Shown here: piece after piece, positions 9,380 to 18,221 of the stretch
Layout: the number at the start of each line of letters is the position of its first letter
Numbering within the stretch: position 1 is the stretch's first letter
NCBI RefSeq assembly: GCF_000737705.1
Contig: NZ_JPRH01000006.1
Span: forward strand, 1 to 64,000
Length of the DNA: 64,000 bases
Reading direction: 5' to 3'
Source: Chryseobacterium soli
GTDB lineage: Bacteria > Bacteroidota > Bacteroidia > Flavobacteriales > Weeksellaceae
The notes under the pieces: generated by a model
What the model was told of the DNA's origin: nothing
The model's database searches: none
Seen by the model: the letters and a program-made list of their open reading frames with translations, nothing else
Program-made: the position numbers and the translations under genes

Positions 9380-11668
9380 TTATTTTTTGTTTTCTCTTCT
9401 TTGAGCATCAAGTACTGCAACCGTAGCCAGATTCACAATCTCATCTACGCTTGAACGCATCTGAAGTACATGCACAGGCTGTTTCAGTCCCATCAGGATG
9501 GGTCCTATTACCTGAGCCACTTTCATTCCTCTGATAATTTTATAGGATAGATTCGCGCTTTCCAGGTTAGGGAATACAAATGTATTGGCAGGCGTGGTTC
9601 CCAGCTTTGAGAAAGGATAATCACTTAAATGATCTGCATTCATGGCGAAATCCGGTTGAATTTCTCCGTCAACAATCATTTTAGGATATTTCTCATGAAG
9701 GATACTTACCGCTTTAGCTACTTTTTTAGAAGTGTCTGATATCGCAGCAAAGTTTTCAAATCCAAGCATGGCAATTCTTGGTTCAATGGCAAAAGATTTC
9801 ACAGTCATTTCCGCCATTTTAGCAATATTTACCAGGTCTTCAGCAGTAGGATTTTGGTTGATAGATGTATCTGCAAAGAAAATAGGTTTCTTTTCAGAAA
9901 GGATCATCATCATCGCTGCTACTTTATCTACTCCTTTGTCTTTTTCGATAATTTCTAATACCGGACGCAATACGGAAGTATAGTTTTTAGAGAATCCTAC
10001 GATAAGACCATCGGTGTCTCCATGTCTCAACATTAACGGACCGAAATAATCTCTCTGACGCACATATCTTTTCGCTTTGTATTCATTCATCCCTTTTCTC
10101 TGACGAAGTTTCCAAAGGGTTTCTCTGTATCTTTTTCTATTTTCTTTCTGATCGTCATCGCTTGGATCGATAATAGGAATATCAAGGTTGATTCCGTAAC
10201 GTTCCATCTGCTCTTTGATGTATTTTTTATCACCTAAAAGACTTGGGAAAGCAATTCCTTCTTCGTAAAGAATCTGTGCTGCTTTCAGTACGTTATATTC
10301 TTCAGCATTGCCAAGGGTGATTCTTTTTGGATTGGATTTAGCACGGCTCTGCATCATTCTCACCAATTTTTCATCTCTTCCCATTCTGTCCAGCAACTGA
10401 TTTTCATACTCATCAAAATCAGCGATTGTTTTTCTTGCAATACCGCTTTCAATAGCAGCTTTTGCAACCGCACTTGATACTTTGGTAATCAAACGGTTGT
10501 CAAACGGTTTTGGAATGAAATATTCTCTTCCGAACTGCAGGTTTTGTACATTGTAAGCTAGAATTACAGCTTCCGGTACCGGTTCTTTCGCTAAGTTCGC
10601 AATAGCATGTACAGCAGCCAGCTTCATTTCTTCATTAATTCCTTTAGCCTGAACGTCTAATGCTCCACGGAAAATATAAGGGAATCCCAATACGTTATTC
10701 ACCTGGTTAGGATAGTCACTTCTTCCTGTCGCCATGATAACGTCTTTACGGGTTTCAAAAGCTAAATCATAAGCGATTTCAGGATCAGGGTTTGCCAAAG
10801 CGAAAACAATAGGATTCTCATTCATGCTTAATAGCATTTCAGGAGTCATTACGTTTCCTTTAGACAATCCGATGAAAACATCTGAACCTTTTACAGCATC
10901 TTCCAACGTTTCAAGATCTGTATTGGCGATGAAATCTATTTTTTCTGGAGTAAGGTTTTCTCTTTTATGATTGATTACCCCTTTGCTATCGCACATCAGA
11001 ACGTTTTCTCTTTTCAGGCCTAAAGAAATGTATAAGTTGGTACAAGCAATGGCAGCCGCTCCGGCTCCATTTACTACCATTTTTACCTCATCAATATTCT
11101 TATTGGCAATCTGCAATGAATTGATCAGGGCTGCAGCAGAAATAATTGCTGTTCCGTGCTGATCGTCATGCATCAAAGGGATATCCAATTCTTCTTTAAG
11201 CTTCTGTTCTATATAAAATGCTTCAGGTGCTTTGATATCTTCCAGGTTGATTCCTCCAAAAGTAGGAGCAATACCTTTTACAATCTGAATAAATTTTTCA
11301 GGGTCTTTTTCGTTGATTTCAATATCAAAAACGTTGATATCTGCAAAGATTTTGAAAAGAAGCCCTTTTCCTTCCATTACGGGTTTGGATGCTTCCGCTC
11401 CGATATCTCCCAATCCAAGAACGGCTGTACCGTTGGATATTACGGCTACCAGGTTTCCTTTTCCTGTGTAATCGTATACGGTTTCGGGATTGTTGTGAAT
11501 TTCCATACAAGGAACTGCTACCCCCGGCGAATACGCCAGCGACAGATCACGTTGAGATGAATGCGGTTTTGAAGGGATTACTTCAATTTTCCCTTTAGGT
11601 TCGGCTTTATGATAATCTAACGCGGCCTGATTAAAGTTCTTTTCGTCGCGGTGGGTTTTACTTGACAT
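9380..11668 (-). CDS. maeB: NADP-dependent malic enzyme, MaeB type
   Basis: Converts malate to pyruvate and CO2 while reducing NADP+, supplying NADPH and pyruvate in the cytosol. At 762 residues it has the MaeB architecture: an N-terminal malic domain (about 20-160, with [11 protein letters not shown] and [15 protein letters not shown]), an NAD(P)-binding Rossmann domain (about 165-410, with [11 protein letters not shown]), and a C-terminal phosphotransacetylase-like domain (about 430-760) that is usually regulatory, not catalytic. It starts 18 bp after the kinase gene at 11687, so the two are probably one transcript. A terminator follows its stop. The enzyme is intact. Confidence 0.95.
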   Translation of the reverse strand: MSSKTHRDEKNFNQAALDYHKAEPKGKIEVIPSKPHSSQRDLSLAYSPGVAVPCMEIHNNPETVYDYTGKGNLVAVISNGTAVLGLGDIGAEASKPVMEGKGLLFKIFADINVFDIEINEKDPEKFIQIVKGIAPTFGGINLEDIKAPEAFYIEQKLKEELDIPLMHDDQHGTAIISAAALINSLQIANKNIDEVKMVVNGAGAAAIACTNLYISLGLKRENVLMCDSKGVINHKRENLTPEKIDFIANTDLETLEDAVKGSDVFIGLSKGNVMTPEMLLSMNENPIVFALANPDPEIAYDLAFETRKDVIMATGRSDYPNQVNNVLGFPYIFRGALDVQAKGINEEMKLAAVHAIANLAKEPVPEAVILAYNVQNLQFGREYFIPKPFDNRLITKVSSAVAKAAIESGIARKTIADFDEYENQLLDRMGRDEKLVRMMQSRAKSNPKRITLGNAEEYNVLKAAQILYEEGIAFPSLLGDKKYIKEQMERYGINLDIPIIDPSDDDQKENRKRYRETLWKLRQRKGMNEYKAKRYVRQRDYFGPLMLRHGDTDGLIVGFSKNYTSVLRPVLEIIEKDKGVDKVAAMMMILSEKKPIFFADTSINQNPTAEDLVNIAKMAEMTVKSFAIEPRIAMLGFENFAAISDTSKKVAKAVSILHEKYPKMIVDGEIQPDFAMNADHLSDYPFSKLGTTPANTFVFPNLESANLSYKIIRGMKVAQVIGPILMGLKQPVHVLQMRSSVDEIVNLATVAVLDAQRRENKK

Positions 11669-11686
11669 AGAATTTTGTTTTTTGAT

Positions 11687-12538
11687 TTAAAGTATATATT
11701 TAATGTGGTAGCTGACTAAACTTTCGATAGGCTTTTGTACAACATGTCCCACATTTAAATTAAGTTCTGCCGCAACAGAACGGAGAATATTCTCATAGTA
11801 ATAGGCAATAGAGCCGATGAAATTAATCTCGGCTTCTTTTGCTTGTTTATATGGCAGGACCTGATATTCGAAGAAGCTTTTCATTTCTTCAAACACCATA
11901 TCCTGAAAATAAGGATGATCTTTTCTTTCGACAACAAATTTATTGAAGTCAGCTAAATAAGCATTCGGTCTGGTAGTATGATACATGTTTTTTAATGCCT
12001 CCTCAAGCGTGAGGTTATATTCATCCTGAAATTCAGTATGAAGGTCGGCAGGCAGCTTTTTCATAAAATACCTGCGTACCAGTTGTTTTCCAATGGCACT
12101 TCCGCTTCCTTCATCGCCAATTAAAAAGCCAAGTGACGGCAACTCTATCTTTAGATTTTCGCCGTCAAAAAAGCAGGAATTGGATCCTGTGCCTAAAATG
12201 CATACGATGGCCGGTTTCCCATTATACGCAGCATATGCAGCAGCCATAAGATCTTCTTTTACGATGATTTCAGCTTTTCCGAATACTTTTAGAAGTTCTT
12301 CTTCGATGGTTTCACAGTTTTTCTTGATTCCGCATCCGGATCCATAGAAGAAAATTTTTGTTATTGAATTTTTTACTAATATGAGATTGCTGTTCTTTTC
12401 TATTTCAGGAACAATCAGTTCTTTATTGATAAAGTTCGGATTAAATCCAATGGTTTCTGTTTTTAGAAAAACCTTCTTGAAATCATCAAGTATTACCCAA
12501 TCCGATTTGGTAGAACCACTATCAACAATAGCAACCAT
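11687..12538 (-). CDS. BadF/BadG/BcrA/BcrD-type ATPase, N-acetylglucosamine kinase-like
   Basis: A protein of 283 residues with the ASKHA (actin-like) ATPase fold. The N-terminal phosphate-1 loop VDSGSTKSDW (5-14) and the central CILGTGSNSC (about 115-124) followed by IGDEGSGSAIG fit the N-acetylglucosamine kinase branch (NAGK-like) of the BadF/BadG family. It lacks the cysteines expected of the Fe-S activator branch. It probably phosphorylates an amino sugar salvaged from peptidoglycan or chitin; the substrate is inferred from the family. It lies just upstream of the malic enzyme gene in the same direction. Confidence 0.85.
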   Translation of the reverse strand: MVAIVDSGSTKSDWVILDDFKKVFLKTETIGFNPNFINKELIVPEIEKNSNLILVKNSITKIFFYGSGCGIKKNCETIEEELLKVFGKAEIIVKEDLMAAAYAAYNGKPAIVCILGTGSNSCFFDGENLKIELPSLGFLIGDEGSGSAIGKQLVRRYFMKKLPADLHTEFQDEYNLTLEEALKNMYHTTRPNAYLADFNKFVVERKDHPYFQDMVFEEMKSFFEYQVLPYKQAKEAEINFIGSIAYYYENILRSVAAELNLNVGHVVQKPIESLVSYHIKYIL

Positions 12539-12622
12539 ATTTTACATTTTAGTTTAAGGATGCTAAATTATGAATTTATCTTTAAATAGCGCTTAAAACA
12601 ACCTGGAAGCTGTTTAAAATCA

Positions 12623-12886
12623 CTACTGTTTTATATCAGTTTTTTTTTTGTTGAACCTTATTAACCAATCTTCAATTTCATCTTCAAGATATGAAGCCTG
12701 AAGAATCATTGCATTAATAAAATCATCCGGAACTGGTTCAGTTTTATCATTCTCCAGATTCCAAAGTTCATCAGACATGTTTTCATATTCAGAATATACT
12801 CTTTTAAAGCGTGAGTTCTCTTTTTCTAGAGCCTCAATATTTTTCTGTTGAAGCTGGAATTTTCTGTATTTGTTTTGATGTTTCAT
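12623..12886 (-). CDS. Hypothetical small coiled-coil protein
   Basis: I do not recognise a named family. From the ATG at 12886 the protein has 87 residues, is rich in Glu, Lys and Asn, and has a heptad-like charged helix (about 5-50), then a Trp-containing acidic segment. There is no signal peptide or membrane segment, so it is probably cytosolic. An upstream in-frame ATG (12940) would add 18 residues unlike the rest. A TATATTTTG-like sequence on the minus strand near 12911-12919 may be its promoter. It lies between the kinase gene and a divergent rightward operon. Confidence 0.6.
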   Translation of the reverse strand: MKHQNKYRKFQLQQKNIEALEKENSRFKRVYSEYENMSDELWNLENDKTEPVPDDFINAMILQASYLEDEIEDWLIRFNKKKTDIKQ

Positions 12887-13091
12887 ACAAATATTATTAT
12901 AAATTGAGTCACAAAATATAGGGGTCGCATGCATTGTCACGCATTACAAGATAGAAAAACCATCAACACAAGTAGTTGAAAATGAATTTATTATCAGGTT
13001 AGGATTATTTCATTCTGGAAATTAAAGGTAGAAATAAATTTGATGTAAAAAAAAACTTTAACAACTTTTTTCAGTGTTTAACATATAGTTA

Positions 13092-13099
13092 TAAATTTG
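13092..13099 (+). promoter_or_regulatory. Putative -7 motif for the 13117-16848 operon
   Basis: TAAATTTG matches TAnnTTTG and lies 17 bp before the first ATG of a four-gene rightward run. The expected -33 region is a T-run without a clean TTG. Confidence 0.5.
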
Positions 13100-13116
13100 C
13101 ACATCATATAAATTGA

Positions 13117-13575
13117 ATGAGAGAATTATTAATACGCCAGAAACAGATTTTGTTCTTCATCATAGCAGGAGGACTGAGTGCTGTTGTAGAAATCGGAAGC
13201 TTTAAAATCTTCAGCATGCATGTTCCCCATTTTTTCCCCAGAGAAGTCAACTTCCACGGTGTGCATTATCCTTTGAGTAATATTTTCTCTACCGGATGCG
13301 GGATCATCACGAATTATTTTTTGAGCATCTGGTTCGTCTTTGAAAGAGGCAAGCATTCCAAAACAAGGGAGTTTGCTTATTTCATAGGGGTTTCTTTCGT
13401 TTCCACTTTATTAAGTCTGGGCTTTTTCCAGATATTTTACAGTTTTGTATTTAAAGACAATATCAATTTAATTTGTTATACCTTGAGCCCGGAAATGATC
13501 AGTAAGATCGCTGCGATCCTGCTGGTTTCCATCCTTAATTATTCTATAAAGAAGAAAGTAATTTTTAACGGTTAA
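13117..13575 (+). CDS. GtrA-like family membrane protein
   Basis: A 152-residue protein with four predicted membrane spans (about 11-28, 55-72, 88-106 and 127-145). The pattern FFIIAGGLSAVVEIGSF at the N-terminus and NYFLSIWFVFERG in the middle is typical of GtrA-like proteins, which are thought to move lipid-linked sugars across the inner membrane or to assist glycosyltransferases. The sugar or lipid is unknown. The next gene, a PlsC-type acyltransferase, starts 3 bp after its stop, so the two are translationally close and may both act on envelope lipids. Confidence 0.85.
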   Translation: MRELLIRQKQILFFIIAGGLSAVVEIGSFKIFSMHVPHFFPREVNFHGVHYPLSNIFSTGCGIITNYFLSIWFVFERGKHSKTREFAYFIGVSFVSTLLSLGFFQIFYSFVFKDNINLICYTLSPEMISKIAAILLVSILNYSIKKKVIFNG

Positions 13576-13578
13576 GCT

Positions 13579-14307
13579 GTGGCGAAAATTTTAAATTATC
13601 TATGGAGGTTCTGGCTGATTCTGTTGGCATTTGTTCTAACAATAACCATGGGAATTCCTGTTTATATTTTATCCTTTAATAAAAAGCATTACAAATATGC
13701 TTATAAGTTTATCCGGATCTGGTGCTTTGCCCTGTTTTACGGAATGGGTTTGAGATATGAATTGATTAAACTTTCTGATCAGAAAATTGATAAAAACAAA
13801 CAATACGTTTTTATCTCCAACCATACCTCTATTATGGATATCATGCTTCCCTGCATTTTATTTCCAGACCATCCCTTATGTTTTGTGGGAAAAAAAGAGC
13901 TTGTAAAGATTCCTATTTTTGGCACTATATATAAAAGGATATGCGTGATGGTAGACAGAGGGAGCCCAAGAAGCCGTGCGGATGTCTACAGAAGATGTGC
14001 CGAAAAGATGGAGGAAGGAAACAGCATTGTTATTTTCCCTGAAGGCGGTGTACCGGATGATACGTCTGTCATATTAGATGATTTTAAAGACGGAGCTTTT
14101 ACTTTGGCCTCAAAGCATCACTCTCCGATTGCGGTATATACGTTCGTTGGATTGAAGGATATCTTTCCGTTTGACAATTCAAAAGGCCGTCCCGGGAAAG
14201 TCAGGGTATATTTTAACGGAATTATAGAGCCATCGGACGTTCCAAAAAATCTAAAAACAGAGGCTTTTGACGAAATAAAAAAAACGTTGCTTGAACACTG
14301 TATTTAA
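13579..14307 (+). CDS. 1-acyl-sn-glycerol-3-phosphate acyltransferase-like (PlsC superfamily)
   Basis: A 242-residue membrane-bound acyltransferase. The catalytic motif NHTSIMD (81-87, variant of NHxxxxD) and the substrate-binding motif FPEGG (153-157, variant of FPEGT) are visible, after an N-terminal membrane segment (about 9-32). It probably acylates lysophosphatidate or another lysolipid in the inner membrane; the exact acceptor cannot be read. The start is GTG, 3 bp after the GtrA-like gene. It may be the second PlsC-like protein of the genome, not the essential one. Confidence 0.88.
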   Translation: MAKILNYLWRFWLILLAFVLTITMGIPVYILSFNKKHYKYAYKFIRIWCFALFYGMGLRYELIKLSDQKIDKNKQYVFISNHTSIMDIMLPCILFPDHPLCFVGKKELVKIPIFGTIYKRICVMVDRGSPRSRADVYRRCAEKMEEGNSIVIFPEGGVPDDTSVILDDFKDGAFTLASKHHSPIAVYTFVGLKDIFPFDNSKGRPGKVRVYFNGIIEPSDVPKNLKTEAFDEIKKTLLEHCI

Positions 14308-14348
14308 AAGAAATAATTATATTTGTTATTAAGAAATTCTTAACAAAC

Positions 14349-15794
14349 ATGTCAAATTATTCTAAACAAACTAATTGGGGCCAGTTTATCCCGTTGGTTA
14401 CTGTATTTTTTTTCTGGGGATTTGTAGCTGCTAGTAATGACATTCTGATCCCAGTATTCAAAAAGGCATTTAATTTATCCCAAACCGAAAGTATGCTGGT
14501 GCAGATCTGCTTTTATGTAGCGTATACTGTGGGTTCTTTAATTTATATGGCCGTTTCAAAAGGTTTGAAACAAGATTTAGTCAACAAGATAGGTTATAAA
14601 AATGGCTTAATCGTCGGCCTTCTTATTTCTGCAGCAGGAACACTGTTATTCTATCCTGCCGCTAATATGGGTTCATTCCCATTAATGATTTCCGGACTCT
14701 TTATTGTAGGTTTAGGGTTTTCCCTGCAGCAGATTGTAGCCAATCCGCTGGCTATTGAGGTAGGTCCTGCCGAAACAGGTTCTCAAAGACTTACCATGGC
14801 TGGAGGAATCAACAATTTAGGGACGACTATCGGACCTCTTATTGTATCTTTTGCTATCTTCGGTTCTGCTACAGCAGCAAGTTCAGAAGTCAGCATTGAA
14901 AGTGTTAAGATTCCTTACCTGATTTTAGGTGTTGCCTTTGTATTAGTGGCAATCATGCTAAAATTCTCTTCACTTCCTGCCATCACTCCTACGATTCTTG
15001 AAAAGACAGAAGATGTTGTTCCGGGAGAACACAGAACTTCTGCGATTCAGTTTCCACAACTTATTCTAGGGATGATTGCTATCTTTGTGTATGTGGGTGT
15101 GGAAGTATCTACAGCAAGTAACCTTCCTGCTTATATGGAGAAAGATTTAGGATTCCATACGAAGGACATTGCACCGTATATTTCTTTATACTGGGCTTCT
15201 ATGATGATCGGAAGATGGACGGGTGCTGTTGATGCTTTTGATTTCAGTGCCGGATTCAAAAAAATATTACGATTTTTAGCTCCTTACCTGGCTTTTGGGG
15301 TGTTCCTTTTGGTGAATGCTATTGCCAAGCACGATCTTACTCATTTCTATGTGTACGGACTTATCATCATTGCGATGATCATTTGTGATATTCTGAGCAA
15401 AGGAAATCCGGCAAGAATGCTTCTTATTTTCTCATGTGCAGGTATTACCGCTTTATTGATCGGTATGTTTACTAAAGGAATGGTTTCTGTATATGCCTTT
15501 ACAAGTGTGGGCTTGTTCTGCTCTACTCTTTGGCCTTGTATTTTCGCTCTTGCGATCAATGGTCTTGGAAAGTTCACGAACCAGGGTTCTGGATTACTGA
15601 TCATGATGATTATGGGAGGAGGTATTGTAAGCCTTATTCAGGGATATGTTGCTGATCTTACTACGATCCACTCAAGCTACATCGTTGGTGTTGTTTGTTT
15701 TGCTTATCTTGCTTTCTATGCAATCCGGGTAAGCGGAATTCTGAAGTCTCAGGGAATTGATCTTGATAAAATTGCCAAAGGAAGTGGTCACTAA
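14349..15794 (+). CDS. MFS sugar permease, FucP/GlcP-like
   Basis: A 481-residue major facilitator with about 12 membrane spans. The segments FFFWGFVAASNDILIPVFK near the N-terminus, SLQQIVANPLAIEVGP in the first half and NLPAYMEKDLGF in the second match the fucose/glucose-galactose permease (FucP) group of proton-sugar symporters. The probable substrate is a hexose; fucose, glucose or galactose cannot be told apart from sequence alone. It starts 41 bp after the acyltransferase gene, and its 3' end overlaps the likely start of the DUF3810 gene by 11 bp. Confidence 0.92.
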   Translation: MSNYSKQTNWGQFIPLVTVFFFWGFVAASNDILIPVFKKAFNLSQTESMLVQICFYVAYTVGSLIYMAVSKGLKQDLVNKIGYKNGLIVGLLISAAGTLLFYPAANMGSFPLMISGLFIVGLGFSLQQIVANPLAIEVGPAETGSQRLTMAGGINNLGTTIGPLIVSFAIFGSATAASSEVSIESVKIPYLILGVAFVLVAIMLKFSSLPAITPTILEKTEDVVPGEHRTSAIQFPQLILGMIAIFVYVGVEVSTASNLPAYMEKDLGFHTKDIAPYISLYWASMMIGRWTGAVDAFDFSAGFKKILRFLAPYLAFGVFLLVNAIAKHDLTHFYVYGLIIIAMIICDILSKGNPARMLLIFSCAGITALLIGMFTKGMVSVYAFTSVGLFCSTLWPCIFALAINGLGKFTNQGSGLLIMMIMGGGIVSLIQGYVADLTTIHSSYIVGVVCFAYLAFYAIRVSGILKSQGIDLDKIAKGSGH

Positions 15795-16848
15795 TACGAC
15801 AAAAATATCATTATATAAGAAAAAGAGATTTTGGGCAGGTGTATTACTTGCCCAATTTCTTTTGTTTTACATTTTTTCTCAATCAGAAATTGCCATCCGC
15901 TTTTTTGAGCATTTCTTTGAATTCCAGAAAGGATTTCATCAGATGTCTTTTGCATGGATTCCTTTTTCGTTTGGAGATCTTCTTTATGTGGTATTCGGTA
16001 TCTATCTATTGTATCAACTTGTGAAATGTTTCCGGAAGAAAACCAGAAACCGTTCTTTTTTCAATCTGCTGGTGACTGCTAATGTCTGCTATTTTGTGTA
16101 TCAGCTATTCTGGGGAATGCTGTATTTCCAGACTCCTATTATCAGGAAACTTCCGAATCCGCAAGAGCCCTCAATAGAAAAAGCAAAAGTCCTGGCATTG
16201 CGCTATCTTGAAAAGTGCAAAGTAAGCAGGCAACGGGTACAGGAAGATCATAACGGAATTTTTATTATTACTGATCTGAAATCGGTGCAGGAGGAAATTC
16301 TTTTGCAGCAGAAAAGACTTCCTATTTATATTTCCAATAAAAAAGCCACGGGAATCAATTCTTTTAAACCGAGTTTGTTTAAATATGTAATGAATTTTAC
16401 TGGCATTCTGGGCTATTACAATCCTTTCACTGCCGAGGCACAGTATAACGCCGCACTACCGCCTACATTCATCCCTTTTACCTCTGCTCATGAAAGCTCC
16501 CATCAATTGGGCTTTGCAAGAGAACAGGAGGCTAATTTCGTGGGATATCTCATCGGGGTTAATTCCAACAATGCCGATCTTCAATACAGCACGGAATACT
16601 TTACCTTAAAAAGCCTTTTAAGATTTATCGTTGCAGATGATCCTAAATTTGTAAAATCTATCATTAATAATTATTCTGCCGGGATGAAAAGAGACCGTCT
16701 GTATGAAAGAAGCTTTATCATGAAACATCAGGGTTGGCTGGATGACTTTTTCGGATTTACGAATAACCTGTTTCTTAAAAGCAATCAGCAGGAAGGTTCG
16801 GTTACCTATTCTTATTTCATAGATCTTCTTTTACAATACGAAAAGTAA
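15784..16848 (+). CDS. DUF3810 family membrane zincin-like protein
   Basis: A 354-residue protein with three N-terminal membrane spans (within about the first 120 residues) and a C-terminal domain carrying HESSHQLGF at about 236-244. This fits a HExxH zinc site, with a further Glu in REQEANF as a possible third ligand. DUF3810 proteins are therefore thought to be membrane metallopeptidases, but no substrate is known to me. I chose the GTG at 15784, which overlaps the permease gene; TTG codons at 15757-15772 are in-frame alternatives. Last gene of the 13117-16848 run. Confidence 0.85.
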   Translation: MVTNTTKISLYKKKRFWAGVLLAQFLLFYIFSQSEIAIRFFEHFFEFQKGFHQMSFAWIPFSFGDLLYVVFGIYLLYQLVKCFRKKTRNRSFFNLLVTANVCYFVYQLFWGMLYFQTPIIRKLPNPQEPSIEKAKVLALRYLEKCKVSRQRVQEDHNGIFIITDLKSVQEEILLQQKRLPIYISNKKATGINSFKPSLFKYVMNFTGILGYYNPFTAEAQYNAALPPTFIPFTSAHESSHQLGFAREQEANFVGYLIGVNSNNADLQYSTEYFTLKSLLRFIVADDPKFVKSIINNYSAGMKRDRLYERSFIMKHQGWLDDFFGFTNNLFLKSNQQEGSVTYSYFIDLLLQYEK

Positions 16849-16859
16849 ATACAAAAAAA

Positions 16860-16885
16860 AGAATCGTATCAGGCGATACGATTCT
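16860..16885 (-). terminator. Terminator-type hairpin, strong on the minus strand
   Basis: An 11-bp perfect stem (16860-16870 with 16875-16885) and a 4-nt loop. The minus strand continues into a run of eight T (complement of 16853-16860), while the plus strand continues into A. It may end leftward transcription from the LanB operon (480 bp away) or from a short RNA encoded just to its right. On the plus strand it is only an A-flanked hairpin. Confidence 0.7.
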
Positions 16886-17366
16886 AAAAACACAAATGAT
16901 GAAAAAAAATTTATTACCTTGACTTGTTCCCTCATTCAAGGCGATGTAAAAGTACAATATATTTTATAACTACAAAAACATTTCCTGCCTTTTTTAAAAC
17001 TTTATGAAAAATTTAAGATTTTTTGAGTTTTTTTGAGTTCACATCAAATAAAGAAAATAAGCGCTTAGACATTGAATAAATAGCAAAATAATAGTAAAAT
17101 AATCGTTTTAGCAGTAAAAAAACAATAAATCAATCTATTGTCTAAATTTTATTTATTCTAGATTACCAACTGTTTTCCCGTACTAAAAAATTGGAGTTAT
17201 TATATTATAACTCTAAAAATGAAATATCCCATTTTTAATAAGGATGTATTTAAAAGATATGGTAATCTGAGTTCGGGTTAAAGCTTTCTTTTTCTACCAA
17301 TGTCCGGAAGTTTGAAAATGAAATAGAGGAGTTATTAAATCCAAAAGTACACTTTCCATCCTAATC
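16886..17366. other. Gene-free, A+T-rich spacer
   Basis: About 480 bp between convergent genes. I find no credible gene. A small inverted repeat (16917-16922 with 16936-16941) lies next to the terminator hairpin at 16860-16885, and the pair could belong to a short minus-strand RNA. The rest is A+T-rich with T-runs (16990-17040) and a 20-codon ORF at 17220 without a recognisable leader. Confidence 0.6.
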
Positions 17367-18221
17367 TTAACTTTTTGAATCCAAATTTTTGTATCCAATT
17401 GTTTTATAATACCGGTAGAGATAGTCATAAATGATCATTTCAAACAGTCTCTGATAGGAAATAAACATCCTGTTTATATTCATATGAAATATACTCTGAA
17501 AGAAATACCGGAGTTCTTTTTCTGAATAATGTTGTTTTACATGTTGCAACGCTTCAGAGCTTTCTGTGATATGGGCCAGGATATCTGTTCTAAAGTCCAA
17601 ATATTCTTCAGACTCAAGAAACTCGAGATAGCTAGGCTTAAAAGTTCTGTATTTTTTATCAAGCTGGCTGTTAAGGTTTTTATCGGCATGAAACTCTTTT
17701 TTAAAAGTAAGATTGGAAACCTTGATCCACTCAAGCTTTTCAGCCATAGAAAGGTCTAAACATTTCAGCATTTCCTCTATATAAAAAAGGGATACGATGA
17801 TTTTTTCCTCATCCTCAAAATACAGATATTCATGAAGAATAAGTTCACTGCTCTTCCAAAATAAAAATTCTGCTTCTTCAATACATGCTGCCCCATATCT
17901 TTCGATCTCTCTGTCGTAAGTATCCATCCTAAAATCTGAGATTTCTCCGGAGTGGATATATTCCTCCAAAGAAGAAGTAATCTGTGAAAGTACAGCATCA
18001 AAACTGCCGGTATCTGAAAGTTCAAACCGGATCCGTAAATGGGATTTCGGGTCATTATACCGGATAAAAAACCATTTTTTGATGAGACCTTCCTCTTTCA
18101 AATGTTGTAAAAGCGGTTGTATTGACTCTTTCAGAATAATATCTGCGGTCTTTACTCCTGTATAGATCTTAGCATACAGCCATTGGCTTCCGGGAATATA
18201 TTTTCTGATTGGTGTTTCCAT
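17367..18221 (-). CDS. Thiopeptide-type bacteriocin biosynthesis protein (LanB C-terminal, elimination domain)
   Basis: 284 residues matching the SpaB_C / Lant_dehydr_C family, the separately encoded second half of a LanB dehydratase. It is recognised by the N-terminal GSQWLYAKIYTG and by RYNDPKSHLRIRF at about 54-66. In complete LanB enzymes this domain removes glutamate from glutamylated Ser/Thr to give dehydro residues. Its ATG directly follows the stop of the N-terminal half (18222), so the two form one translationally coupled split enzyme. Some stand-alone members do other chemistry (for example cycloaddition or amino-acid addition), but its place here argues for the elimination role. 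Confidence 0.88.
   Translation of the reverse strand: METPIRKYIPGSQWLYAKIYTGVKTADIILKESIQPLLQHLKEEGLIKKWFFIRYNDPKSHLRIRFELSDTGSFDAVLSQITSSLEEYIHSGEISDFRMDTYDREIERYGAACIEEAEFLFWKSSELILHEYLYFEDEEKIIVSLFYIEEMLKCLDLSMAEKLEWIKVSNLTFKKEFHADKNLNSQLDKKYRTFKPSYLEFLESEEYLDFRTDILAHITESSEALQHVKQHYSEKELRYFFQSIFHMNINRMFISYQRLFEMIIYDYLYRYYKTIGYKNLDSKS

Noticed and set aside
17220..17282. A 20-codon ORF (starting MKYPIFNKD) in the gap left of LanB
   Set aside because: No GG leader, no clear promoter, no repeat elsewhere; likely chance in A+T-rich DNA.
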